64,000 nucleotides of DNA from the NCBI GenBank assembly GCA_023055505.1, contig JALIRH010000045.1, positions 3,348,001-3,412,000 on the forward strand, read 5' to 3'. The notes under the pieces were generated by a model. The model was not told the origin of the DNA, made no database searches, and worked only from the letters and a program-made list of their open reading frames with translations. Shown piece after piece: positions 54,401-64,000 of the stretch; the first letter of the stretch is position 1, and each line of letters begins with the position of its first letter. The DNA is from Callipepla californica brunnescens. Taxonomy: Eukaryota; Chordata; Aves; Galliformes; Odontophoridae. A program made the translations under genes and the position numbers.

Positions 54401-56597
54401 TGAGAGAAAATTACTGCAGTTTTTGTTCAGTCGAGTGAGGTTTATTCAGGTAATTAAATGCAGATTAGATCTCATCCTAAAATTACATCCTCATTCCGAC
54501 TCCTGCACCAGAATAGTATCCATATTGGCAGCAGGTAACAAAGGCAGGTCTGAAATTGATTTCTTTTTTTTAAAGCAACTTGCTCATGTGAAAGAACAGG
54601 CTGTAACATCTTAATCAGCCAGGAGTTGTATGAGAGGAGCCAGGGAAATAAAGAGAGGAGAACTTTTACTACTCCAATAAATAGAGCAGGCTTTGATGAC
54701 GCTCTCCTCTGCCTCCTGCTCCTTTCTAACAAGAAGACCAATATTTCAAAGCCACATGGAACTGAGCTAACACTGAGTTTCGAGTGAAAAGGAAGCAAAC
54801 TGCTTTACAGAACACAAAACCCTGTGACACCAGGCAGGTGGGAGGCCATCATTACATGGCAGACACAAAGATATGCACATCACACCCCTGCACACTGCTG
54901 AGTGAGAATGGCACGCCTCGGGCACGCTGCCTTAACAAAGCATTAATCACTTTGCAAAGATCTGACCAACAACAGAGTGAATACTGAAGAAAACCTCCAG
55001 AATGCTCCTGCTCAGATCCCAGTGCTTCTCACCATGACTTGACGGACTAGCTTCATGGTTTCTGTCCATGGTCTGTTCTGGTTGTACTTTGCATGAAGTC
55101 TTTCTAAGAGAGTACTCATCTTATTCAGCTTCTCCGCCTCTGTGAGACCAACCACAAGGAAAAAGCAGAAAAAGAGAACATGACAATACATAAAAGTTTT
55201 AGCAAAAAAAAACAAACAAGAAGCATCTGGCATTTGTAACATAAACACTCTCCACCTTTAAGCTACACATAACTTCAGAAGACTTAATTACTGCCAACGT
55301 ATTCCTGCAACCTAGACTTTAAGATTAAATAAACGTGAAAAATACATCACGAGCTATCAAATCCAAGAGGTCCATCAAGGGCCCAAGAGCCTGGAATAAG
55401 GTCTCCTATTCTGCACGGACCCCAAAGATCTTTACAGATCCCTCAGTCACCCAAAACTTCACCTACAAATGGTGAAACCTGAGGACTGGCATCTCAATGG
55501 TGCTCTGGAACCACACTACAGATGAAGCAGTGGATTCGAGAGCTGGTTGTACAGCCCTACCAACCCGGGACCTACCCAGCCCCTACAAACACCTGCCATG
55601 CCCCACAGATTCCCATATATTTATGGTGTGGGGTTCTAAATTCATTTGGGTATGTTTTAGAAAGCTGCATTGTTATGGAAGGACCTCCCTGATGAAAGAA
55701 GAGGTGAAATACAGGACCTAAGCAGAACAGAAGTGTCGGACAGATTAACTACAAAGTCCCATGGGGAAAGGGTTCATTTTTTCTGGAAATACACACACAA
55801 AGGAAGATGAATTTCAGTAACACTATAATTTAGTGCTTTTTCCCTCTTTTTACTAAGTTTTTTTCTACAGTGCCATTTGTCAAAACAAAACAAAACAAAA
55901 CAAAACCAAAACACAAACGAGCAGCAGACACCACCACCAACATAAACTCCGCTGCAGGTACACTGGCTCCAAGGCTGACACAAGTCTATGGCAATGTAAC
56001 TGCCACAGCATCCGACCCCACGAGCCCTCACCTGCAAAACCTGAAGCGTTTATTTACCAACGCATTTCACAGACTCAACGCTGACCCCATCAATTCCACG
56101 CATGAGAAACAACCAAACGTTTATTCAGTGCTTTTGGACACTTCTCCGTCACAAACGCAGATTAGGGGGGGGGGCAATCTGGGTCCACCCGTCCGAGATC
56201 TGCTGGCCGTGGGCCGCCAGGACGGGGGCAGCTCCCGGCAGGCAGGCTGTCACCAGCACAGTGACAGCACTGTGACAGCCAGCCGGAGCCCCTCTCGCTC
56301 TGCACCAGTGCCAGGAGCTCGGCCTCCCGCTCGGCCCCCCCCGCGCCGCAGACTCGCAACCTCAGCATTTATATCACACGCCTTTATTTCCTTCCACCAC
56401 AGCCCCGGCCTGGAGCTGCCGGAGAAGGCCCGGCACGGTGCCACCGCGCTCCGGGCCCTTCCCTGCGGCCCCGGCCCCGCCGCCGCCTCCGGAGGTGGGG
56501 GAGCCCTCACAGGCCGAGGCCGGGGCCTCGCTACGCCCCTGCGGCCGCGCCCCGCCAGGCGGCACTCACCCTCAGCGCCTCCCGGCACCGCCTTCAT
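45486..56597 (-). CDS. MED1: MED1, Mediator subunit 1 (1583 aa)
   Basis: Nuclear Mediator subunit that links nuclear receptors and other activators to RNA polymerase II. Seventeen coding exons sum to 4752 nt in frame: 56570-56597, 55033-55139, 54278-54356, 53846-53900, 53583-53715, 52834-52862, 52392-52463, 52007-52081, 51365-51438, 50946-51035, 50718-50829, 50299-50423, 50081-50199, 49644-49845, 49385-49480, 49186-49291 and 45486-48735. Residues about 10-500 form the conserved MED1 domain (KLNKMSTLLERLHAKYNQNR...). The large last exon encodes the disordered C-terminal half. It includes two nuclear-receptor boxes, LTSLL at about 605-609 and LMNLL at about 646-650, a long Ser-rich tract, a Lys/Asp/Arg-rich segment and the conserved end EEDDDLMDVALIGN. 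It shares a divergent promoter with CDK12. Confidence 0.98.
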
Positions 56598-57571
56598 GCC
56601 GCGGGGAGGGGAGGGGCGGCCCGCGGCGGAGCCGCAGCGCCGGGATCGCCTCAAGAAACAGAACGGGAACGGGAGAGGCGCGGCCGAGCCGCTCCGCTCC
56701 GGCCTCACGCGGCGGAGCCCGCCGCCATCCCTCCGGCAGCGCTCCCGCTTCTCGCGAGAACAACGGAGTCCCGCGAGAGGGACCGAGTCCGCGCGGAGAA
56801 GCCCGGAGCGTCCGCTGAGGGGCGGGGCCTACGCAGAAAGCCCCGCCCCCTCCGCGCCTTCCGAGTGCTGATTGGCTCGCGGGGGCGGGGCGCTCGCCCC
56901 TAGATAAAGCGCTGTCCGCGCGGAAGGGGCGGGGCGTCGTCCGCTCCCCGCGCCCGAGCGGAGTTGGCTCGCAGGTCTCGCGAGACGACAGCCCGCGCGC
57001 GCGCGCGCGCACTCCCCCCCGCCCTCTCCTCTCCTCACCGCTTGAAATCTCGCGGAGGAGGGTTCTGTCCGAGTCTCGCGAGAAGCGGCCGTTGCCTCGC
57101 GAGAATTGGCGGGTGCCCCCCTTGGCCGCGGAGCCGTTTCGCTTTGGGAAGTGAGCGGGGGGTGCTGGGGCCGGGCCGGGGCGGCGGGGCCTAGGGCCGC
57201 GCGGTGGGGCCCGGTGCTGAGGGTGGGGACAGGGCGGGCGGGGACGGGACAGGACGGGACGGGAGGGATCGTGGGCCCAGGTCCCGCCTTCCCGGGGCTC
57301 CCCCCGCGGCGGCGCTGCCCTCCGGGCCTGGGCCCCTCGGATGAGGCGCTGAGGCCCGGTGCCCTTCCCCGCCCCTCCCGGTTCCGTTCCCCTCCCCCTC
57401 CGCGTTCTCCCCTTCCGCCCCGCGCTCTCCGCCCCGCTCCCCATGCAGCACGGGGTGCCGGCGGCAGGGGGGCGGTGAATGGTGCGAACAGAGGGCGCTG
57501 AGGGAGTTTGAAGTTCGGGGGTTTCGGAGGAGTGCCCCCCCCTCCCCCTGTCCGAGCACAGTGGAGGAGGA
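56598..57571. promoter_or_regulatory. Divergent MED1/CDK12 CpG promoter with TCTCGCGAGA cluster
   Basis: The start codons of MED1 (minus) and CDK12 (plus) are 975 bases apart. The interval is CpG-rich and TATA-less. It has perfect TCTCGCGAGA palindromes at 56750-56759, 56976-56985 and 57074-57083, a one-mismatch CCTCGCGAGA at 57095-57104 and a partial TCTCGCGG at 57048-57055. A reverse CCAAT box (GATTGG) lies near 56869, a (CG)n run spans about 56994-57010, and GGGGCGGGG boxes are present. The TCTCGCGAGA motif is known from CpG-island, often divergent, housekeeping promoters. Confidence 0.8.
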
Positions 57572-60500
57572 ATGCCAAACCCGGAGAGACATGGGGGCAA
57601 GAAGGATGGGGGCGGCGGGGGGGCCTCGCAGCACGCGCCGGGCAGCGGCAGCTCCAACAGCAAGGAGAGGCACCGGCTGGCTTCCAGGCACAAGAGGCAC
57701 AAGTCCCGGCACTCCAAGGAGTCACCGTTGGTGGCCCAGGAGACGGCGGCACCCCTGGGCGCTGTGATCAAACCGCTGGTGGAGTACGATGACATCAGTT
57801 CGGATTCGGATACGTTCTCGGATGATGTGGCCCTCAAGTTGGACAGGAGGGAGAACGAGGAGAGGAAAGCGGACAGGAGCGAAAGGACGCAGAAACACCG
57901 GCACCACCAGCACAAGCGCATCCGTGAGCTGATGAAGAGCAAACAGGCAGAGAAAGAGAGGAAGTTGGAAAAGAGCCTGGAGGCCTCCAGCAGGTCCGGG
58001 TCTACCAAGGACAGGGTATCGGGATCCTCCAAGAGACTGCTTGAAAGCGAGGAGCACCCCAAGGCGCTGTCCTCAAAGAGTAGCAACAAGGAGTCCCGCT
58101 CAGCCAAAGCGCACAAGGAGAAGTCCAGGAAGGATCGGGAGCTCAAGTCCAGCCACAAAGAGCGCAGTAAAAGCCATCGGAAAAGGGATGCTCCCAAAAG
58201 TTACAAAACCATTGACAGTCCGAAACGGAAATCCAGAAGTCCCCACAGAAAATGGTCGGACAGCCCTAAGTTGGACGACAGCCCTTCTGGAGCCTCCTAC
58301 ATCCAGGAGTACGACCTCAGCCCGCCCCGCTCGCATACGTCCAGTAACTACGATCCCTACAGGAAGAGCCCCGGCGGCTCGTCGCGCCGGCAGTCCATCA
58401 GCCCACCCTACAAGGAACCCGTGGCCTACCAGTCCAACACACGCTCTCCCAGTCCCTACAGCCGGAGGCAGAGGTCCATAAGCCCCTATAACAGGAGGCG
58501 CTCCTCGAGCTATGAGAGAGGGAGTGGATCGTACAGTGGGCGCTCACCGAGTCCCTACAGCCGAAGGCGCTCCAGCAGTCCGTTCACCGCCAAGCGCTCC
58601 ATGAGCCGAAGCCCCATAGCCAGGTGTGTGCTCTCCACGGTGACTACTTCTTCCTGGGAGTGGGGAGGGAGGAGAGAGGATGATGCCTTGGGGGTGCTGG
58701 GTGTTAACCCCCCCCCCCCCTGCATCTGGATTGGGCCTGCTGTGGAGCAGCGCCATGATTTGGCAGCACGGCGCTTGGTATGCAGTTGCTCTGGGTAGGT
58801 TGGTTGCTGTTTCCTGCTGAGTGGTGTTAACACTTGAGGAAACACCTCCTGGCTGGCATGGAGCAGCATCCATGTTGGCTCCTAGCAGTGGCCAGGGACA
58901 GAATGAGCCGCGGGGATTGAGTTACGCTCACCTCTGGAGGTGGCCCCCTGGCAGGGGGGGGATCTGTGCGGCACAGGGCCACGCAACTCGATGGGAGGAA
59001 TGTGTTCACCTCTGCTGGAACCCCTTATCTGTTTGCTGCGTATGGAAATCTGATCGTGCTCTTCAGGAGGGTTGTGTGTGTTTTGCTCTTTCAGAACTGA
59101 CTTCTTTTTTTCTCTCCCTGAATTAGATGACCACACGTAAACTCCGTCTTTTCAGCCTAAACTTTCTTTTCTCAGTACTAGACATACTACTTCCCCTTCT
59201 GAAATGGGGGCATTCTGGAAAAGCAGGTAGAAATCATCTGCGTTTTGCCTTTCTTTGGACAGTAATTTTGGTACAGGAGGAAGCTGTTATTTGAAGGTGG
59301 TGTTAACTCTGTTTTATTTCAGGTGTTCATCAATCTTTCTGTTATGTACACAATTACGTGGTCTAATGTTGTTTTTCCTTTGTAGCTTCAGATTCTGTTA
59401 AGTGAGTTTCCTGTTGTCACCACGGGTGCTGCGGAGCTTTGGTTGTAGCTCCATGGCAATTAAGATGTGACCTGGAATGTAATAACTATAGAACTGCTCT
59501 GCACTCAGCTGCATCTTCTGCTCCAAATCTGAGCTGTGCCTGCGGAGGCTTCCTCCAGGATGTGCTTGTGAGCAGTGGGTCCCAATTGCTTGGGGTTTCT
59601 TGAGTTGAGCCTTTACTCTTAAAGCTCTTCCCTTGAGGAATTTTGTTGTCTATGGGGCAGTCGGATTACAGCCTTTGCCCTCACTGTGAGAGATGTATTG
59701 TTTCTATCTCCCTGGAAGCTGTTAAGTCTCCCTATTCTGATTTTTCTAATCAGAAGTTATCCTGGCCCTCTCTTAAATCTGAGAGCTAACAAGGGAGTGT
59801 CCTCAATGTCTCTTTTCCCTCCCCTCAGTCCTTTCTGCCATGGTGGCACAGCTCTTGGAGGCTATTTGCTGATCCTTTTGGAAGAGTAAAAACAGCAGAT
59901 ACACTTCGTGGTATAATTGTGTGTTGTGGCATCTGTTTAATGTCCACCATTAGTCCTATACAGGAGGAAACCCACCTGGAAACTGAGGTGTGCGTGAGAG
60001 GTTCTGTCCCCATGTTGTTCTGCTGCACTCCCAACCCGCAGCTTGCTCCTCTAAATGGCTGGTTGCATCTGTCTTGAGAAATCAAGCTCTTATCTTTTGC
60101 TGATCTTAATTGTGGGAACAACTTTTAAGCACTCTGTGCTGCACCTCTGAACTCGCATACTCATGCAAGAAACCTTTCCAGGGTATCTTTGATTCGCTGA
60201 CGAAACGCTCGGAACCCCCAACCAAAACAGATTCCAAAGGTTGCTTACTGTTTACGCTTGGCTTGTATCGAGTTCTTTGGGTCTCTGACTTCAGCTGCTA
60301 ACCTGCTGCTCCTCTCCCTTTCCTGAGCCTCTTCACCTCTCTGTGTGATGCGTCCTTGTAAAGCAGAATGAAGACTCGTGTATCACACCTTCAGAAAATA
60401 ACTCTTCTGAAGTGAATCCTAGTAAAAGGACAGAGGGAATTTAATGTGTTTTCCATATGTTAGGCAAATTGTAAGTTGTAATTCACGTGTTGGTTTTGCT

Positions 60501-63500
60501 TCGCTGAGCTCGCAGCCTGTGCACTGAAGCAGTTGGTGTGAGTTTATGGTCAGACGTCTGTGCCAGGAGTCACAGATGCTCCCAGCTGGCTGCTGCCACC
60601 CCTCCATGGCTGCTCAGGAGCTCACCTGGGGCCAGGGATCAGCTGAGCTCCCTTCCCAGCACCTCTGAGGTTGGCTTTGGTTGGCTGCTGCAGATGAGAG
60701 TGAGTAGAGGCAGCTGAGTGCCCTGAGCAGGCACTGCTGACCACTGATTCCTTCTGCTGGCCTCTGCAGAGGGACTGGAGAAGTTTGGGAGGGGGAAGCA
60801 TCTTAAACTGGCACACTCACACAGTAACACCTGACTGTGGCTCAAGTCCTTCAGAGGAGGTAACACAGGCTTTTCTGGGGCACTGCATTGTTTCTTCTGC
60901 CTAAAAATACAAGTTTTTTTAGTTTGTCTTAGCACATTCTGTGTTTTCTTTTAATCTCCATGTCCAATCTGCAGTGTTAGGAAACTGAATCAAAGTGCTG
61001 TGCTGGCTGGAGAGGATACAGAATGTTTGCATTTCAGGTGGCTATGCAAAACAACTTGCTTTCAATTTAGGAAAAAACAGGGATGATTTGCTCGGCAGGG
61101 AAAGTAACAGACGTGGTTTGCCATTCCTCGTTGTTGTTGCAGCTAATACTAGAAGAAAAAATCCTTATGTTGTTGAGCTAGCTGAAGGTGGGCTGTGCTC
61201 TTGCTAAGTATAGCAACCCAATGTCTGTGTGTGCACGTGCTGCAGGCATGGGTCTGCATGGCTCAGGCTTGTTGGGCATGCAGGAGTAACAGCCTTTGAG
61301 CTTCTTTTTGGAGCAATTAGAGTATGGGCTGTGCATTCTGACTTTGTGGGTACTCCTGCCCTCCGCGCTTGTGTCGTGGCTTGCAGCAGTGCTGTCACCA
61401 GGTGCTCCTAGGAGTTTGTGAGGTGTGGGGTGTGAAAGCAGTGTGGATGTGGGGGCTCCTGCCCTGTGCTTCAGCACTGCCACCTGCTAGCTCTGGTCAT
61501 GCTCAGTGTGGGATCTGGGGGAGTTTCATTGTGCCCTCCTCCAAAGCCCATTCTGATTACATCTCCAAAGGATTCATCATCGCTGACAATGTTATGCTAA
61601 TTTGCAGTCATCATGGTTAGTTTCTTGCGTCTCTGATTTCCAGTCCTGGAGAGACAGCAAGGTGTTGTTTAACTCCAGAGCACTTTTATCCAGATGGAGA
61701 TCTGCACGCAGGGTGGAACTGCTGGTTCCCACCCCGATGATTGCAGCAGTGTTAAGTTGTGGAGGGGTGCTGGCTTTGTGAGGTCTCAGGGCTCTGAGTT
61801 CCTGCAGATGGAGCCTTGGGAGCATCTGTACAGAGGGCAGCAAGTTTCCTTAGCAAGCAAAACCCACCTGTGTGTGTAATAACTACAGAGAACTGTAGAG
61901 GAGAAGGGCAAGGGGTGCCTGTAAGTGGGGGCTGCAGGCAGAGCAGTGAGGGCTGTGTGCTGGCAGGGGGCTGTGCACAGCCCTGCAGGGTTCACTCTGC
62001 CTGCAGGTGGCTGTGCTCCTACCTAACACCATGACAGATAAGGTATATAAATTAAAGAAGTGCTTATGCAGAAGTTTGCTTTGTATCCTGGCTGTTTCAG
62101 AAGGTGGCTCTGCAGTTAAATTGCTGTCCCTGGTAGGGGGTGATCACCTGGCTGGGTGGGAGGTGCAAGAAAGTGAACATTGGTGAGTCTGTCTGGAAGA
62201 ACTGGAGTATGGAATGCTAACCCTGAATCTGTTTGTGGTTGCAGTAAACTACATCCTTACAGGATCCATTAGGGATGTCTTTCTTAGCCTGCAAATGTCT
62301 CTGGGCACGGTGAAAACGTAGTGGCATCTTCAGCTCCTGGCAGCTTTCCTGGTGAACTGCTGTGCCCAAGGCAGTGAATTCATCAAGCAGAAACCTTGGA
62401 AAAAGCCATGATCCCGAGGCAGCACCACAGAGCAAGGACTGACACAGGGACTGTTCTCTGGCCGTGGTGATGTGAGATTTGGGCTTGTGCTTAATGGTGG
62501 GGGCGAGATGCTTGTGGTTGGGGCAGCCCCTCCAGCTGGGCTGCTGCTGGTGAGCAGTGTCTGCATTGGGCTGCCTCACTTCTCCAGTTGAGTTTCCAAG
62601 TTTTCTCGTCACAGCACAGATTTTCAGGAGTTTTCTCTTTCTGCAGATACACCAATGCAGAACCCCTCTATTGTAGGTGAAGACTGAGCCCCTCTGAGCA
62701 TATCTCAGAGTCTTTTGTTGTTTTTCTTCCTGAATCACAATATGCAAATGTGAGTTCTGGTGGTGAACTTAAGCTTCATGGTGTGATGGTGGTAAAAGAA
62801 GCAGGGGAAGAATATGCTTGAAGTGAGACGTTTCCTGAGGCGGCCTTCCCGTGGGGGCAGCCATATTTTATCTGTTGTTTCCTCTAAAGCTGCACGTAAT
62901 TACTATGAAGGATTTGTAAACTGCCAGCTTGTAATCTCAGCTGAAGCCTTCTGTGTGGTGCGTGTAGCTGTGATCTTGTCTCTACCTGGAGACTTGTCCC
63001 ATCTTCTTCCCTCGTTTGCCTTACTGGTATGGATGTAAGGGCGGGCTGGGTGCTGACCTGCAGCTCTGCTCAGTGATCTGGTTTTGCTGTCTTTATTCTC
63101 TCCTGGCAGGTGTCACAGCCTGGCTGAACGGAGCTGACCAGCAGTGGATTTGTGGTGTCTCATAGAGAACCACTGACGTTGGGGAGCAGCTCAGAGATTT
63201 GAGATGTTCTGTTTCATTTCTCTTCTTCCGCTTTGCAGGAAGTCTGTGAAGTCCCGAAGCCGGAGCCCGGGATATTCAAGACACTCATCATCTCACAGCA
63301 AAAAGCAGAGGTCTGGGTCACGCAGTCGCCATTCCAGTATATCACCCACGAGGCTGCCCCTGAACTCCAGTCTGGGGGCAGAGCTCAGCAGGAAGAAGAA
63401 GGAACGGGCGGCGGCGGCAGCAGCGGCTGCGAAGGTGGACGGGAAGGAGGCGAAGGGCTCCCCTGTTTTCCTGTCGAAAAAGGAGAACAGCTTGGCTGAA

Positions 63501-64000
63501 CTTAAGGAGTCTGGAACAGAATCTAAAAAGGTCATCAAAACTGTTAGATCTGAAAAATCATCTTCAGATACGGAATTAGTTAATTTACTGTGTTCAAATG
63601 CAGAGGCTAAAGCACCTGCAGAGACAACAAAAGCCAAGGCAGAGGAGAACTCAGAAAGGAAACACCCTGTTCCAGTCAGAGATTCAAAACAGCCGGGAAC
63701 AAAAGACTCGAAGCCTGTAGCAGTGACAGAGGACCTTCGATCTCCAAAGGAGACAGACACAGCAGAGAAGGAGATTCCACCCCCTCTGCCCTCGATAAAG
63801 TCACCTCCTCCACCTCTGCCGACCACCACGCCGCCGCCTCCGACTCCACCGCTGCCACCTTTGCCTCCATCACCTGCTGTTCCGCCTTTGCCTCCATCCC
63901 AACAGACTCCTGTTCAGGTCCCTCCTTCAGTCCCAACGTCTTTGTCATCTTCTTCCCACCCAAGGACGTCTACTTTATCCTCTCAGGTGAACTCCCAGTC
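57572..64000 (+). CDS. CDK12: CDK12, cyclin-dependent kinase 12 (5' part; continues beyond window)
   Basis: Nuclear kinase that, with cyclin K, phosphorylates the RNA polymerase II CTD. Exon 1 is 57572-58623 (350 codons plus 2 nt) and exon 2 starts at 63239 and is open to the end of the window, joining in frame as ...SPIAR-KSVKSRSRSPGYS. The start MPNPERHGGKKDG matches human MPNSERHGGKKDG. The N-terminal region seen here holds the conserved VIKPLVEYDDISSDSDTFSD, a Lys/Arg/Ser-rich RS domain (SPSPYSRRQRSISPYNRRRS), a KKKERAAAAAAAK segment and a proline-rich tract (PPPLP, TPPLPPLPPSP). The kinase domain lies beyond base 64000. The paralogue CDK13 has a different N-terminus. Confidence 0.97.
58624..63238 (+). 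other. CDK12: CDK12 intron 1, no gene seen
   Basis: A 4.6-kb intron with lower GC than the flanks, bounded by CAG|GTGTGT and TTTGCAG|G. I find no tRNA, snoRNA-like box pair, recognisable repeat family or conserved exon. A minus-strand open frame at 62217-62747 has no recognisable domain. Confidence 0.6.

Noticed and set aside
56572..58197. 541-codon minus-strand open frame opposite CDK12 exon 1
   Set aside because: It is the antisense shadow of the RS-rich CDK12 exon and the CpG promoter. The plus frame has clear homology and splice continuity; this one has none.
62217..62747. 176-codon minus-strand open frame in CDK12 intron 1
   Set aside because: It stands out because the local GC is moderate, but it has no recognisable domain, no evident promoter and no splice partner. 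A protein search and RNA-seq would be needed to revive it.

Overview
The window is GC-rich, compact vertebrate DNA that reads as a bird (galliform-like) microchromosome. The gene order corresponds to human 17q12. Support comes from short introns in the left half, many poly-G/poly-C runs, a CR1 LINE tail, and proteins close to the human orthologues. I cannot fix the species from sequence alone; chicken chromosome 27 would fit. All exon models were read by eye from splice signals, reading-frame continuity and remembered family sequences. No alignment was run.

Layout, left to right. PLXDC1 lies on the minus strand at 749-8517, with its last coding exon off the left edge. A tRNA-Cys(GCA) gene follows at 9369-9440 (minus). 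A small secreted Dickkopf-family gene related to DKK3 is at 10268-11755 (plus), with an intron-containing tRNA-Ile(UAU) inside its first intron. CACNB1 (minus, 13460-18798) is interrupted by a 100-N assembly gap that hides the SH3-coding exons. RPL19 (plus) is at 21331-23363, FBXL20 (minus, 15 coding exons, 436 aa) at 25841-42543, and MED1 (minus, 17 coding exons, 1583 aa) at 45486-56597. CDK12 (plus) starts at 57572 and runs off the right edge within exon 2. ARL5C and STAC2, which I recall lying in this interval in human, are not visible.

The genes act in separate processes: a membrane receptor (PLXDC1), a secreted ligand-type protein (DKK-like), a voltage-gated calcium-channel beta subunit (CACNB1), the ribosome (RPL19), an SCF ubiquitin-ligase receptor (FBXL20), the Mediator coactivator (MED1) and the Pol II CTD kinase (CDK12). 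MED1 and CDK12 share a divergent CpG promoter with a cluster of TCTCGCGAGA palindromes. DKK-like and CACNB1 converge tail to tail with overlapping poly(A) signals. FBXL20 and MED1 lie in tandem, with the MED1 3' UTR reaching to about 0.8 kb from the FBXL20 start codon.

The most interesting non-genic signal is a minisatellite in a CACNB1 intron (about 15005-15465). Its units carry six perfect CC(A/T)6GG CArG boxes inside a gene needed for muscle excitation-contraction coupling. There are also four apparent single-base indels in otherwise conserved coding exons of RPL19 and CACNB1. These look like assembly errors and would break automatic annotation.
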